This document shows positions 15,844 through 22,227 of a stretch of 30,067 nt of DNA, in pieces. Source of the DNA: CAZKEW01 sp964558915 (GTDB taxonomy: Bacteria; Acidobacteriota; Aminicenantia; Aminicenantales; UBA8522); NCBI GenBank assembly GCA_964558915.1, contig CAZLFV010000025.1, forward strand, positions 1-30,067, given 5' to 3'. The position numbers and the translations under genes are program-made. Below the pieces are notes generated by a model. It did no database searches. It saw only the letters and a list, made by a program, of their open reading frames with translations, and was not told where the DNA came from. Each line of letters begins with the position of its first letter. The stretch's first letter is position 1.

Positions 15844-16665
15844 TCATAAAAACTTGAGGATCATCTGTATGCTCACTAAGAGCAGGACCGCTCCAAAGAC
15901 GCGTCGCAAGTTCTGGGCGGAAACCCTTTTTGAAAAATGCGCGCCAACCTGAGCTCCAAAGACCGTTCCAAGCGCCAAGAGCAGCGCGTACTCCATGTGG
16001 ACATGATGAGCCAGAGTGTGCTTGACGACGCCGGAGAGAGAGGTGAAAACCATAGTGAACATCGAAGTCGCCGTGGCAAAATGAATCGGGATGCCCAGAA
16101 CCAGAGTCATGATGGGAACGCCGAGCACTCCTCCTCCGATGCCCAGGAATCCAGAGGACATCCCGGCAAAGAGGCTCAACCCCACGGCCAGAACGAGTGT
16201 CCAGGGAGATTTCATAAGCTCAGCGTCTGACTTTTGGGGCGGCAAAATAGGCTCGCCGGGCTCTAAGGACTCGATACCGGGGATGACTCTTTCGGAGAAC
16301 TCAGCGCGTCGTTGATAGATCATGCGGAAGGAAATAAAGAAAAGAAAAATTCCAAAGATCAACCCCAGGAGATTGGGTGAGACCTGGGACGTTAGGTACG
16401 CTCCCAGATAGGCGCCGGGCACCGAGGTGATGGCCAGAAGAAGGCCGGTTCTATAAAAAATGCGTGTTTGTCGGGCATAGGAATAGGTCGCGGCGAGCGC
16501 TGTAAAAACGATGCACGTTAAGCTCGTTCCGACAGCGTGTTGCGGGATAAATCTAAAAAGAACAGTGAGCAACGGGACGATGAAAATTCCGCCTCCGACT
16601 CCGGTCATTGAAGCAACGATACCGACCAGGAAGCCGGCAATCGGAAGAAGCAGGAGAAGCCACAT
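15844..16665 (-). CDS. TauE/SafE family membrane transporter
   Basis: This 273-residue polytopic protein has about eight hydrophobic segments. It carries the two repeat signatures of TauE/SafE sulfite/organosulfonate exporters: MTGVGGGIFIVPLL near the N-terminus and FLGIGGGVLGVPIM in the middle. The family exports sulfite, sulfoacetate or related anions; the substrate cannot be told here. A hydrophilic loop (about 120-150, RVIPGIESLEPGEPILPPQ) separates the repeats. The ATG at 16665 has no clear ribosome site and lies 8 bases after the stop of the upstream GspG-like gene, so translation is probably coupled. Function assignment is at family level. Confidence 0.85.
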   Translation of the reverse strand: MWLLLLLPIAGFLVGIVASMTGVGGGIFIVPLLTVLFRFIPQHAVGTSLTCIVFTALAATYSYARQTRIFYRTGLLLAITSVPGAYLGAYLTSQVSPNLLGLIFGIFLFFISFRMIYQRRAEFSERVIPGIESLEPGEPILPPQKSDAELMKSPWTLVLAVGLSLFAGMSSGFLGIGGGVLGVPIMTLVLGIPIHFATATSMFTMVFTSLSGVVKHTLAHHVHMEYALLLALGTVFGAQVGAHFSKRVSAQNLRRVFGAVLLLVSIQMILKFL

Positions 16666-16673
16666 CGGAAATA

Positions 16674-17045
16674 TTAATATTCCGCGAGGATGTCGTCGGC
16701 CGTCCCGAACGCCCCGTCATTTCCCGCTGAGACCAGCCGATAATTGGAATCAGAAAGCCGCTCATACTTGAGCGGCCGGCCCCAGCCGTCAGAGGGATCT
16801 CCCATAAGGAGGCGACTGGAGCTGAGCTCTTTGATATCCGCGGGAGTCCGGCCTTCACTGCCGATGAAGTATTCAATTGCCTTTACTAATGTCGCCATAT
16901 TTGTCCGGGTGACCTCAGTCTTCACTCTCTCGAAAGCGTCTACTGTTCCCTCGACGTAGCTTTTCTTCCCGGCCTTGGCGAAAAAAATAAAATAAACCAC
17001 CACGACCGTCAGGACGAGAATCGCCAGGAATCCTCTTATTTTCAT
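16674..17045 (-). CDS. Membrane-anchored protein with GspG-like globular domain
   Basis: The protein has 123 residues. One N-terminal transmembrane segment (about 5-24, GFLAILVLTVVVVYFIFFA) precedes a short helix and a C-terminal part reading DPSDGWGRPLKYERL, YRLVSAGNDGAFGTADDI. That is the calcium-site/beta-sheet layout of type II secretion major pseudopilin GspG. The GFTLIE prepilin peptidase site is absent, so it is probably not processed like a pilin. The start has AGAGG 6 bases upstream. It lies 8 bases before the TauE/SafE gene. A standalone, anchored GspG-like domain of unknown role is the fairest description. Confidence 0.72.
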   Translation of the reverse strand: MKIRGFLAILVLTVVVVYFIFFAKAGKKSYVEGTVDAFERVKTEVTRTNMATLVKAIEYFIGSEGRTPADIKELSSSRLLMGDPSDGWGRPLKYERLSDSNYRLVSAGNDGAFGTADDILAEY

Positions 17046-17185
17046 TTCGGCCTCTTAAGCGGGCGAGGAATCATTCTATTAATTTCCCGGACATAAAGCA
17101 ATTGTTAACTACACCCGCAACTATTGATCGATCTCAACGGAGTTGAGGAAGCGAGCGCAATCGTCCAGGCCAAGCGAAAAGGGAG

Positions 17186-17258
17186 TGACCCGTGGAGGAC
17201 TCGAACCTCCAACCCGCGGATTAAGAGTCCGCTGCTCTACCTGTTGAGCTAACGGGCC
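17186..17258 (-). tRNA. tRNA-Lys (anticodon CUU)
   Basis: Reading the minus strand from 17258, the 7-bp acceptor stem GGCCCGT pairs with ACGGGTC (one G-U) and the discriminator is A. The D arm is GCTC...GAGC. The anticodon arm GCGGA-CTCTTAA-TCCGC has anticodon CTT. The T arm is GGAGG-TTCGAGT-CCTCC. The gene is 73 bases long with no encoded CCA. Structure and anticodon are unambiguous. Confidence 0.97.
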
Positions 17259-17271
17259 AAAAATCTCCTTA

Positions 17272-17300
17272 AGTTTAGATAACTCCATTCCCCTTGTCAA
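17272..17300 (-). promoter_or_regulatory. Promoter of tRNA-Lys
   Basis: On the minus strand TTGACA (17300-17295), a 17-base spacer and TAAACT (17277-17272) form a strong sigma70 promoter. The mature tRNA starts 14 bases downstream of the -10. Confidence 0.7.
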
Positions 17301-17450
17301 TTGAGTCCCCGCCGTCGATCATGGCACGTAACTGATATTAGGCCGAGAGGAATAAAGCAAAAATAGGGAGAACTCCTCAACAAATTGAATCTTGCTTAGG
17401 ACAAAAAATGATTACCCATAGCGAGAATTCAACATCCAAAGGACATGCAA

Positions 17451-18143
17451 TTATTTCTCCTGCTCCAACCGAACCTTTAGCAGAAAAACAGTATCTTTTC
17501 GGAGATGAGTTCTGGCCCAGGCTTTTTGTTTTTCATCCAAAAGCTCGCCCATGCCGGAGAGGATATTGCCGTCGCTGAGAGATTCAACAAATTCTATACA
17601 TTTTTTCAAATGCTCTGTGAAGTTCATTTTGGCCCGCTTCTCCACAATTTCCTTGTTGATCGGCCAGCGGTACTTTAAGAAATGCCAGATGTCGTAAACG
17701 TCCCGATTCGCTGTTTTAGCCCGCTCCAGAACAGCCACCAGTTTGTGAGCGAACATATCTTCCTTGGCCATTAAGAGCATGGAGATGCCGAGATAGTTTT
17801 TCAGCTCGTAGCGGGAGCCGAAGCTTCTCCGATTGATCTCGACTTTGATGTTCTGCGCTTTTTCATCATAGGAAATCACAAAAAACAGGGTGTGCTGTTT
17901 TCTGTACTTTTCCTTTATGGTTCCATACTCGCGGAGGATTTTCTCGATTTTCTCGAAAACAACGGCTTCCTTGTCTTCGCTCAAAAGATCGAAATCCAGA
18001 TCGACCGAGAAGCGGCCGAGATCGCAAAAAAAGTGCGCTGCAGTGCCGCCCTTGAACCCCAAAACCGGACCCAGGGAAGTGTCGGTATAGATGTCTTTTA
18101 ATATCTGGAGCAGGATTGTTTTATGAACGTTTCGATCAAGCAT
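17451..18143 (-). CDS. abiEii: AbiEii-type nucleotidyltransferase toxin
   Basis: AbiEii toxins are DNA-polymerase-beta-like nucleotidyltransferases of type IV toxin-antitoxin and abortive phage-infection systems. The nucleotidyltransferase signature is visible as GFKGGTAAHFF followed by FSVDLDFDLL (metal-binding Asp residues near 48 and 50). KVEINRR gives the third acidic strand and KEDMFAHKLVAVLERAKTANRDVYDIW the conserved helical block. The 230-residue length fits short AbiEii forms. The start codon overlaps the antitoxin gene by 8 bases, which ensures coupled synthesis. It is probably intact. Target and phage specificity are unknown. Confidence 0.88.
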   Translation of the reverse strand: MLDRNVHKTILLQILKDIYTDTSLGPVLGFKGGTAAHFFCDLGRFSVDLDFDLLSEDKEAVVFEKIEKILREYGTIKEKYRKQHTLFFVISYDEKAQNIKVEINRRSFGSRYELKNYLGISMLLMAKEDMFAHKLVAVLERAKTANRDVYDIWHFLKYRWPINKEIVEKRAKMNFTEHLKKCIEFVESLSDGNILSGMGELLDEKQKAWARTHLRKDTVFLLKVRLEQEK

Positions 18144-18714
18144 GTTTGGAAAGTTTATGATACGATTTCAACCTTCTCTCCATCGTTTTGTTGTCATAGA
18201 TGGGGATCATTTCGAAGCATTTATCCCAGTCTATCAGAGACAAATTGTCAAAATAGTAGTCCTTGTTCAGATAGATCGCGTCCAGGAACGCCCTTTCTTT
18301 CGAGGCAATGTGGTAATTGCCCCTTTTCTCAATGCCAAGCGAGTTCGTCAGAACGGTATCTTTCATCCGGCGAAAGACATAGGTCTGGCCGTCGCAGGAA
18401 ATCTCCCGGGTCAAATAGCTCACAACGAAGATCTGGTCATAATGCTGAAAAACAATGCCCTCCTTAGACAAAACGGTTTCCAGGCTAATATATGCCGGAG
18501 TGAAAATTTTGGTTGCCAGCTCCAGCTTGTCGTAATTCTTGTCCTTGGCGTAGATTCCTTTGCGGATCGAGTAAAGCTTGCCCATTTTTACGTAGCGATA
18601 GGCGTATTTCTTGGTAAGCTTAGCGTCGGTTGCGTTCCAAATCAAAGAAAGCTCTTTGAAGGTGAAGACCGTGTAATTGGAACGGAGCAGGGTTGAAATA
18701 TGATCCTTTTCCAT
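18136..18714 (-). CDS. abiEi: AbiEi-type antitoxin / transcriptional repressor
   Basis: The N-terminal part (residues about 5-50: FTFKELSLIWNATDAKLTKK, YRYVKMGKLYSIRKGIYA) is the winged helix typical of AbiEi antitoxins. The rest (YISLETVLSKEGIVFQHYD, RAFLDAIYL) is the C-terminal antitoxin domain. AbiEi proteins neutralise AbiEii and repress their own operon by binding inverted repeats. ATG at 18714 is preferred; an in-frame GTG at 18747 lies inside the palindromic operator and has no spaced ribosome site, so it would put the operator in the coding region. A promoter and a 26-bp palindrome lie directly upstream. AbiEii follows with an 8-base overlap. Confidence 0.85.
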   Translation of the reverse strand: MEKDHISTLLRSNYTVFTFKELSLIWNATDAKLTKKYAYRYVKMGKLYSIRKGIYAKDKNYDKLELATKIFTPAYISLETVLSKEGIVFQHYDQIFVVSYLTREISCDGQTYVFRRMKDTVLTNSLGIEKRGNYHIASKERAFLDAIYLNKDYYFDNLSLIDWDKCFEMIPIYDNKTMERRLKSYHKLSKHA

Positions 18715-18725
18715 AGTTATGAACC

Positions 18726-18751
18726 AAAGGTACCCATTAATGGGCACCTTT
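18726..18751. promoter_or_regulatory. 26-bp palindromic operator of the AbiE operon
   Basis: AAAGGT-A-CCCATTAATGGG-C-ACCTTT is an inverted repeat with perfect outer arms (AAAGGT/ACCTTT) and a perfect 12-bp core, broken by one A/C mismatch pair. It begins 1 base downstream of the -10 element and ends 11 bases before the antitoxin ATG, so bound repressor would block transcription initiation. Confidence 0.75.
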
Positions 18752-18779
18752 AGTTTAAATTATTGTACGGGAATGTCAA
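18752..18779 (-). promoter_or_regulatory. Promoter of the AbiE operon
   Basis: On the minus strand a perfect TTGACA (18779-18774), a 16-base spacer and TAAACT (18757-18752) lie directly before the palindromic operator. The -10 is identical to that of the nearby tRNA-Lys promoter. Confidence 0.65.
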
Positions 18780-18857
18780 GCCCTCGCTTTTCCACGGACG
18801 ATTAGGGCAAACCAAAGTTTAATGGCTGGTCCGATCAATCAGCATCGAGATCTAAGC

Positions 18858-19784
18858 CTAAAGACTTAGAACTCCCGGCAGTTTCGCAAACATTCTTGTT
18901 TCGGCGATTTGCTGAATCCCGCAGATATAACGGGTTAGCCTTTCGATTCCTATTCCGAATCCTGCTGAAGGTAAAAGCCCCTTCTGAGCAAACAGGAGGT
19001 AGATCTCGTAGCTTTTGAAGTCAATCCCCTTTCGCATGATTCTTCTCTTTATCTTTTCGTATTCAAATTCTCTTTCACCTCCGGACAGGGCTTCTCCATA
19101 TCCCTCAGGATAGATTAAATCCATGTCTATTAGGATCCCGGGTCGATCTGGATTTTCACGGTCATAAAATTCTCTGTTCTCCTCCGGAAAATCGAGCAGC
19201 CAGAGGGGTTCGTCGATGCTCACCGATAGTTTATTATCATAATCAAGGCCGTAAGATTCAACCGCCTCACTATAAGTTATCCTCCTGAAGGGAATAGACG
19301 GTATTTTCAGGTCTCTCCGAAAAAACTTGAGCTCAGCGGCAAAATCGGCCTTGACTCTGGTCAGGATATGAACGAAAAGCTCCTCGCCTAAATTTAGGAG
19401 GTCTTCTCGCCTAGCGTCCTTTACCTCAAGATCCAGCTGGACAAATTCGATGAGATGCTTTCCGCTGAAACGGCATTCGCTGGCTTCAATTCTTACATTC
19501 GGAGAGAAAGTGTATAAGCGGGGAAGAGAGTAAAGGGATAGTTGTTTGTGGAAAATCATGCTCTTGGTAATCTGATACCTGAAACCATAGCATTCGACCT
19601 CTCCTCTAATCCTGTGGTCGGTCAGGGGGTCGGTGATGGGCGAAATAACAACCGGCAAAATTTCGACAAATTCCTTTTGCTTCAGGAACTCACGGGAGAA
19701 ATCGAGGATCCCGCTTTGGATATGAAGAACGCGCCTCATTCTATCCGAAAGCCAGAGTGTTAAAGCGCTTTCGATATCATACAT
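18858..19784 (-). CDS. Archaeal-type asparagine synthetase related to AsnRS (class II catalytic core only)
   Basis: The 308-residue protein is a class II synthetase catalytic core without the N-terminal anticodon-binding domain. Its stretches closely follow the Pyrococcus asparagine synthetase derived from AsnRS as I remember it: VVISPITDPL (45-54), ITKSMIFHKQL (72-82), FSPNVRIEASE (93-103), FVQLDLEV (114-121), YGEALSGGEREFEYEKI and PSAGFGIGIERL. That enzyme makes asparagine from aspartate, ATP and ammonia instead of charging tRNA. Motif 2 Arg98/Glu100 and the motif 3 GIERL arginine are present, so it should be active. AGGAG 7 bases before the ATG supports the start. The gene stands alone with 360 bases of non-coding DNA upstream. 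Aspartyl-/asparaginyl-tRNA synthetase fragments are the alternative, but the length and core match are complete. Confidence 0.85.
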   Translation of the reverse strand: MYDIESALTLWLSDRMRRVLHIQSGILDFSREFLKQKEFVEILPVVISPITDPLTDHRIRGEVECYGFRYQITKSMIFHKQLSLYSLPRLYTFSPNVRIEASECRFSGKHLIEFVQLDLEVKDARREDLLNLGEELFVHILTRVKADFAAELKFFRRDLKIPSIPFRRITYSEAVESYGLDYDNKLSVSIDEPLWLLDFPEENREFYDRENPDRPGILIDMDLIYPEGYGEALSGGEREFEYEKIKRRIMRKGIDFKSYEIYLLFAQKGLLPSAGFGIGIERLTRYICGIQQIAETRMFAKLPGVLSL

Positions 19785-19908
19785 GATTTTTCTCCTAGAA
19801 TAGAAATATCGGGAAAAAAAGAATGTTCTGGTTTATGAGATATGCGTCCCCTCAGAAGGGGACATTATTGTTGGCGAGGAATGTTAAGACTGAGATTGTA
19901 CTAAATCG

Positions 19909-19939
19909 CTGAGTGCATCTGCTCAGGACTGTTTTTTTT
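19909..19939 (+). terminator. Weak terminator-like hairpin with T8 tract
   Basis: CTGAG (19909-19913) pairs with CTCAG (19922-19926), extendable by two G-U pairs around a CATC loop. A run of eight T follows at 19932-19939, five bases after the stem. No plus-strand gene lies upstream, so either it ends an unannotated small transcript or it is chance. Confidence 0.25.
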
Positions 19940-20094
19940 CTACTCATAATAAATGCCTAATATTTTAATACTCTAAACTCGACGCAAAATCAAGGTTTTA
20001 TAATTCATAAAAATGACTTGCGTTTATTCGTTAATAATCTCTCCTGGACGCCCGCTTCCGTCAAATTCTGGCCCCAGTCCGTTCGCCTCGCAAT

Positions 20095-20123
20095 TTGCGC
20101 GAAAGACATGATTTGCTTATAAT
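20095..20123 (+). promoter_or_regulatory. Promoter of rmuC
   Basis: TTGCGC (20095-20100), a 17-base spacer and a perfect TATAAT (20118-20123) lie 23 bases before the rmuC ATG. Confidence 0.65.
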
Positions 20124-20146
20124 GTCCCCGCAGGCGAATAGCTCCG

Positions 20147-21214
20147 ATGGATGCTACTGTCTTTTTAATTGTAATCATTCTGGTCGCCGCAGCCCTCTTC
20201 CTCTCCCTGTACTTCTTGGCCCGCTCTCTCAAAAAGGCTTCTACAAAAATCGAGGAGATTCAACGCGACCGGGCGGATAATCAAGCCCTCACCCTGATGC
20301 AGCAGCAGATCGGCCTGCTCACCCAGCAGCTTAACCAGCAGCTCCAGAATATGAGCTCCCAATTTCAGAAAACGACCGGAGACATCGGGCAGAGCCTGGG
20401 GAATGTCCAGAGCCATCTCGGCAAGGTCGAGGTCGTGACCAAAGAGGTCCTGGAGAAGGCCAAAAACATCGGCAGCCTCGAGGATCTGATGCGCGCGCCC
20501 AAATTCCGAGGCGGCCTGGGCGAATTCTTCCTGGGGGACCTGCTGGGGCAAATTCTGCCTCCGGCCCACTATCTCTTGCAGCACCGGTTCAAGAGCGGGG
20601 AAAAAGTGGATGCCGCAATCAAGATCGGGAACAACATCGTCCCCGTAGACGCCAAGTTTCCGCTCGAAAACTTCAGGAAATATGTTCAGGAGGAGACGCC
20701 AAGAGAAAAAGAGGCCCTGCGGAAAAAATTCGTCGCCGACGTCAAAAAGCATATCGACGACATCTCCACAAAGTATATCCTTCCTGACGAAGGCACCTAC
20801 AATTTTGCCCTGATGTATATCCCGGCGGAGAATATCTATTACGAAACGATTATTAAGGACGAAGCTTTCGGAGAGGAGCGGAGCATTTTCTCGTATTCTG
20901 CCTCGCGCCATGTTATCCCCGTTTCCCCCAATTCTTTCTATGCTTATCTCCAGGTCATCGTGCAGGGGCTCAAGGGCATGCAAATCGAGAAATCGGCTCA
21001 GGCCATTTTCCAGTCGCTGACTCAACTGCGCGGAGACCTCGAGCGCTTCCGGAATGATTTCCAGGTCCTGGGGACCCACCTGGGGAATGCCAAGACCAGG
21101 TTTGACGAGGCAGAAAAACGCCTGGATAAGTTCAGCGATAGGCTAGAGCTAATGACAGGTGAAAAACCGGCCGAGCTTCCTCCAAGCTCGGAAGAAGAGA
21201 AAAATTCTCTTTAG
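20147..21214 (+). CDS. rmuC: DNA recombination protein RmuC homologue
   Basis: RmuC proteins are membrane-anchored, coiled-coil proteins with a restriction-endonuclease-like core that limit inverted-repeat recombination in E. coli. A single N-terminal transmembrane helix (residues 4-26) is followed by a Gln-rich coiled coil (about 30-110). The RmuC core follows: RGGLGEFFLGDLLGQIL, VDAAIKIGNNIVPVDAKFPLENF, YNFALMYIPAENIYYE and SRHVIPVSPNSFYAYL. VDAKFP with the preceding Asp and Glu is the nuclease-like motif. The 355 residues are complete, and a second coiled coil lies near the C-terminus. It is convergent with the K+ channel gene, sharing a TTAG in which both stops overlap. Confidence 0.93.
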   Translation: MDATVFLIVIILVAAALFLSLYFLARSLKKASTKIEEIQRDRADNQALTLMQQQIGLLTQQLNQQLQNMSSQFQKTTGDIGQSLGNVQSHLGKVEVVTKEVLEKAKNIGSLEDLMRAPKFRGGLGEFFLGDLLGQILPPAHYLLQHRFKSGEKVDAAIKIGNNIVPVDAKFPLENFRKYVQEETPREKEALRKKFVADVKKHIDDISTKYILPDEGTYNFALMYIPAENIYYETIIKDEAFGEERSIFSYSASRHVIPVSPNSFYAYLQVIVQGLKGMQIEKSAQAIFQSLTQLRGDLERFRNDFQVLGTHLGNAKTRFDEAEKRLDKFSDRLELMTGEKPAELPPSSEEEKNSL

Positions 21215-22227
21215 CCTTCGCGGACAATCCTTTCCACCGCGCTCATCATTTCTGGCCCGGCAACTATGATGAGAATGTCATTGTCCTGAATTTTTCTCTC
21301 CGGCGGCGGGTTAAATTCGTATTTTTTCGCTTCTCCTCTCATAATCGCAACTAAAAGAGCCCCTGTCCTCTCCCCTATTCTGGCTTCGGCGACCGTTTTC
21401 CCCGCAAGGGGAGAACCTGCTCTTACTAGGACTTCTTCAAAACGGAGGACATGCTCGCGGTCATACAGCATTGTGTCCAGAAAAGAGGCGACGGCAGGAC
21501 GGACCATTTGGGAGACCATCCGCATTCCTCCGATAAATGAAGGAGAGACAACATAGTCGGCGCCCGCCTTTTTCATTTTGCTCTCGGCTTTCACGTCGGC
21601 TGCCTTGGCCACAATTGGGACGCGAGGGTTGAGGCTCCTCGTAGTGATGGTGACATACAGGTTGGCCTCATCTTTAGGGAGAGAGAGAAGGACGCCCCTT
21701 GCACGATCGAGCCCAGCCTCCTTCAAAATGTCGTCTTCCGAGGGATCGCCCAAAACGTACAGGAAGTTCCCGACAGAGGCGAGCTTGTCGATGTTCTCCT
21801 TGGACGGGTCGATGACGACAAAGGGACGCTGCGTCAGGAGAAGTTCCCGGATGATGGTCTGCGCCGTTTCATCGCTGCCGCAGACGATATAGTGATCTTT
21901 GAGCTTGGCGATTTCCTTTTCCATTTTTCTTCTCCCCAGGATATCTTTGAGTTGTCCCTCGACGATAAAGGCCGTGATCGAGGTCACGGCAAAGGCGATT
22001 GTGCCCAGGCTGAGGATGATGAACAGGATGGTGAAAATGCGGCCAGCGGGGCTGCCGCTGAGGTCGACCACCTCCCCGTAGCCAATGGTCGAAATGGTGA
22101 TGGCCGTCATGTAGACGCAGTCGAGGAGGGTGCTCTTCGGGCTAAACACTTTGAACCCGGCAACGCCGACCAAAAAAACGATGACAAAAATCAGGACCGA
22201 AACATAGATTTTTTTTCGGTTATCCAT
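21211..22227 (-). CDS. MthK-like potassium channel with RCK (TrkA-N/TrkA-C) domains
   Basis: The protein has 338 residues. TM1 (8-26), a pore loop with selectivity filter TIGYG (47-51) and TM2 (about 63-84) form a two-helix K+ channel subunit. A cytoplasmic RCK domain follows: TrkA-N from about 110 (HYIVCGSDETAQ) and TrkA-C from about 255 (VRAGSPLAGKTVAEARIG). The usual GxGxxG nucleotide motif is eroded to GSDETA, so NAD binding may be altered, as in MthK-type calcium-gated channels. The ATG at 22227 is chosen over an upstream in-frame extension that would run back into the symporter gene; the two overlap by 8 bases, which suggests coupling. It ends convergently with rmuC. Confidence 0.9.
   Translation of the reverse strand: MDNRKKIYVSVLIFVIVFLVGVAGFKVFSPKSTLLDCVYMTAITISTIGYGEVVDLSGSPAGRIFTILFIILSLGTIAFAVTSITAFIVEGQLKDILGRRKMEKEIAKLKDHYIVCGSDETAQTIIRELLLTQRPFVVIDPSKENIDKLASVGNFLYVLGDPSEDDILKEAGLDRARGVLLSLPKDEANLYVTITTRSLNPRVPIVAKAADVKAESKMKKAGADYVVSPSFIGGMRMVSQMVRPAVASFLDTMLYDREHVLRFEEVLVRAGSPLAGKTVAEARIGERTGALLVAIMRGEAKKYEFNPPPERKIQDNDILIIVAGPEMMSAVERIVREG

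Larger units (their letters stand above)
17046..17450. other. Intergenic stretch holding only the tRNA gene
   Basis: Apart from tRNA-Lys and its promoter nothing convincing was found. A 6-bp inverted repeat, CTCAACGGAGTTGAG at 17133-17147, lies downstream of the tRNA on its strand but is not followed by a T-run. The stretch 17300-17450 has a short open plus-strand frame with no recognisable similarity. Confidence 0.5.
19785..20146. other. Non-coding stretch with hairpins; possible small RNA
   Basis: No gene is recognised in these 362 bases. GTCCCC (19846-19851) and GGGGAC (19858-19863) form a 6-bp hairpin, followed by CATTATTG, reminiscent of REP-type ends. Two CTGAG copies (19890-19894, 19909-19913) could alternatively pair with one CTCAG (19922-19926) before a T8 run. 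The right part carries the rmuC promoter. Confidence 0.4.

Noticed and set aside
17133..17147. Terminator for tRNA-Lys (CTCAACGGAGTTGAG)
   Set aside because: The stem is only 6 bp with no T-run on the tRNA strand.
17186..19784. Genomic island integrated at tRNA-Lys carrying AbiE and asparagine synthetase
   Set aside because: Genes lie on the 5' side of the tRNA, no integrase and no duplicated tRNA 3' end were found.
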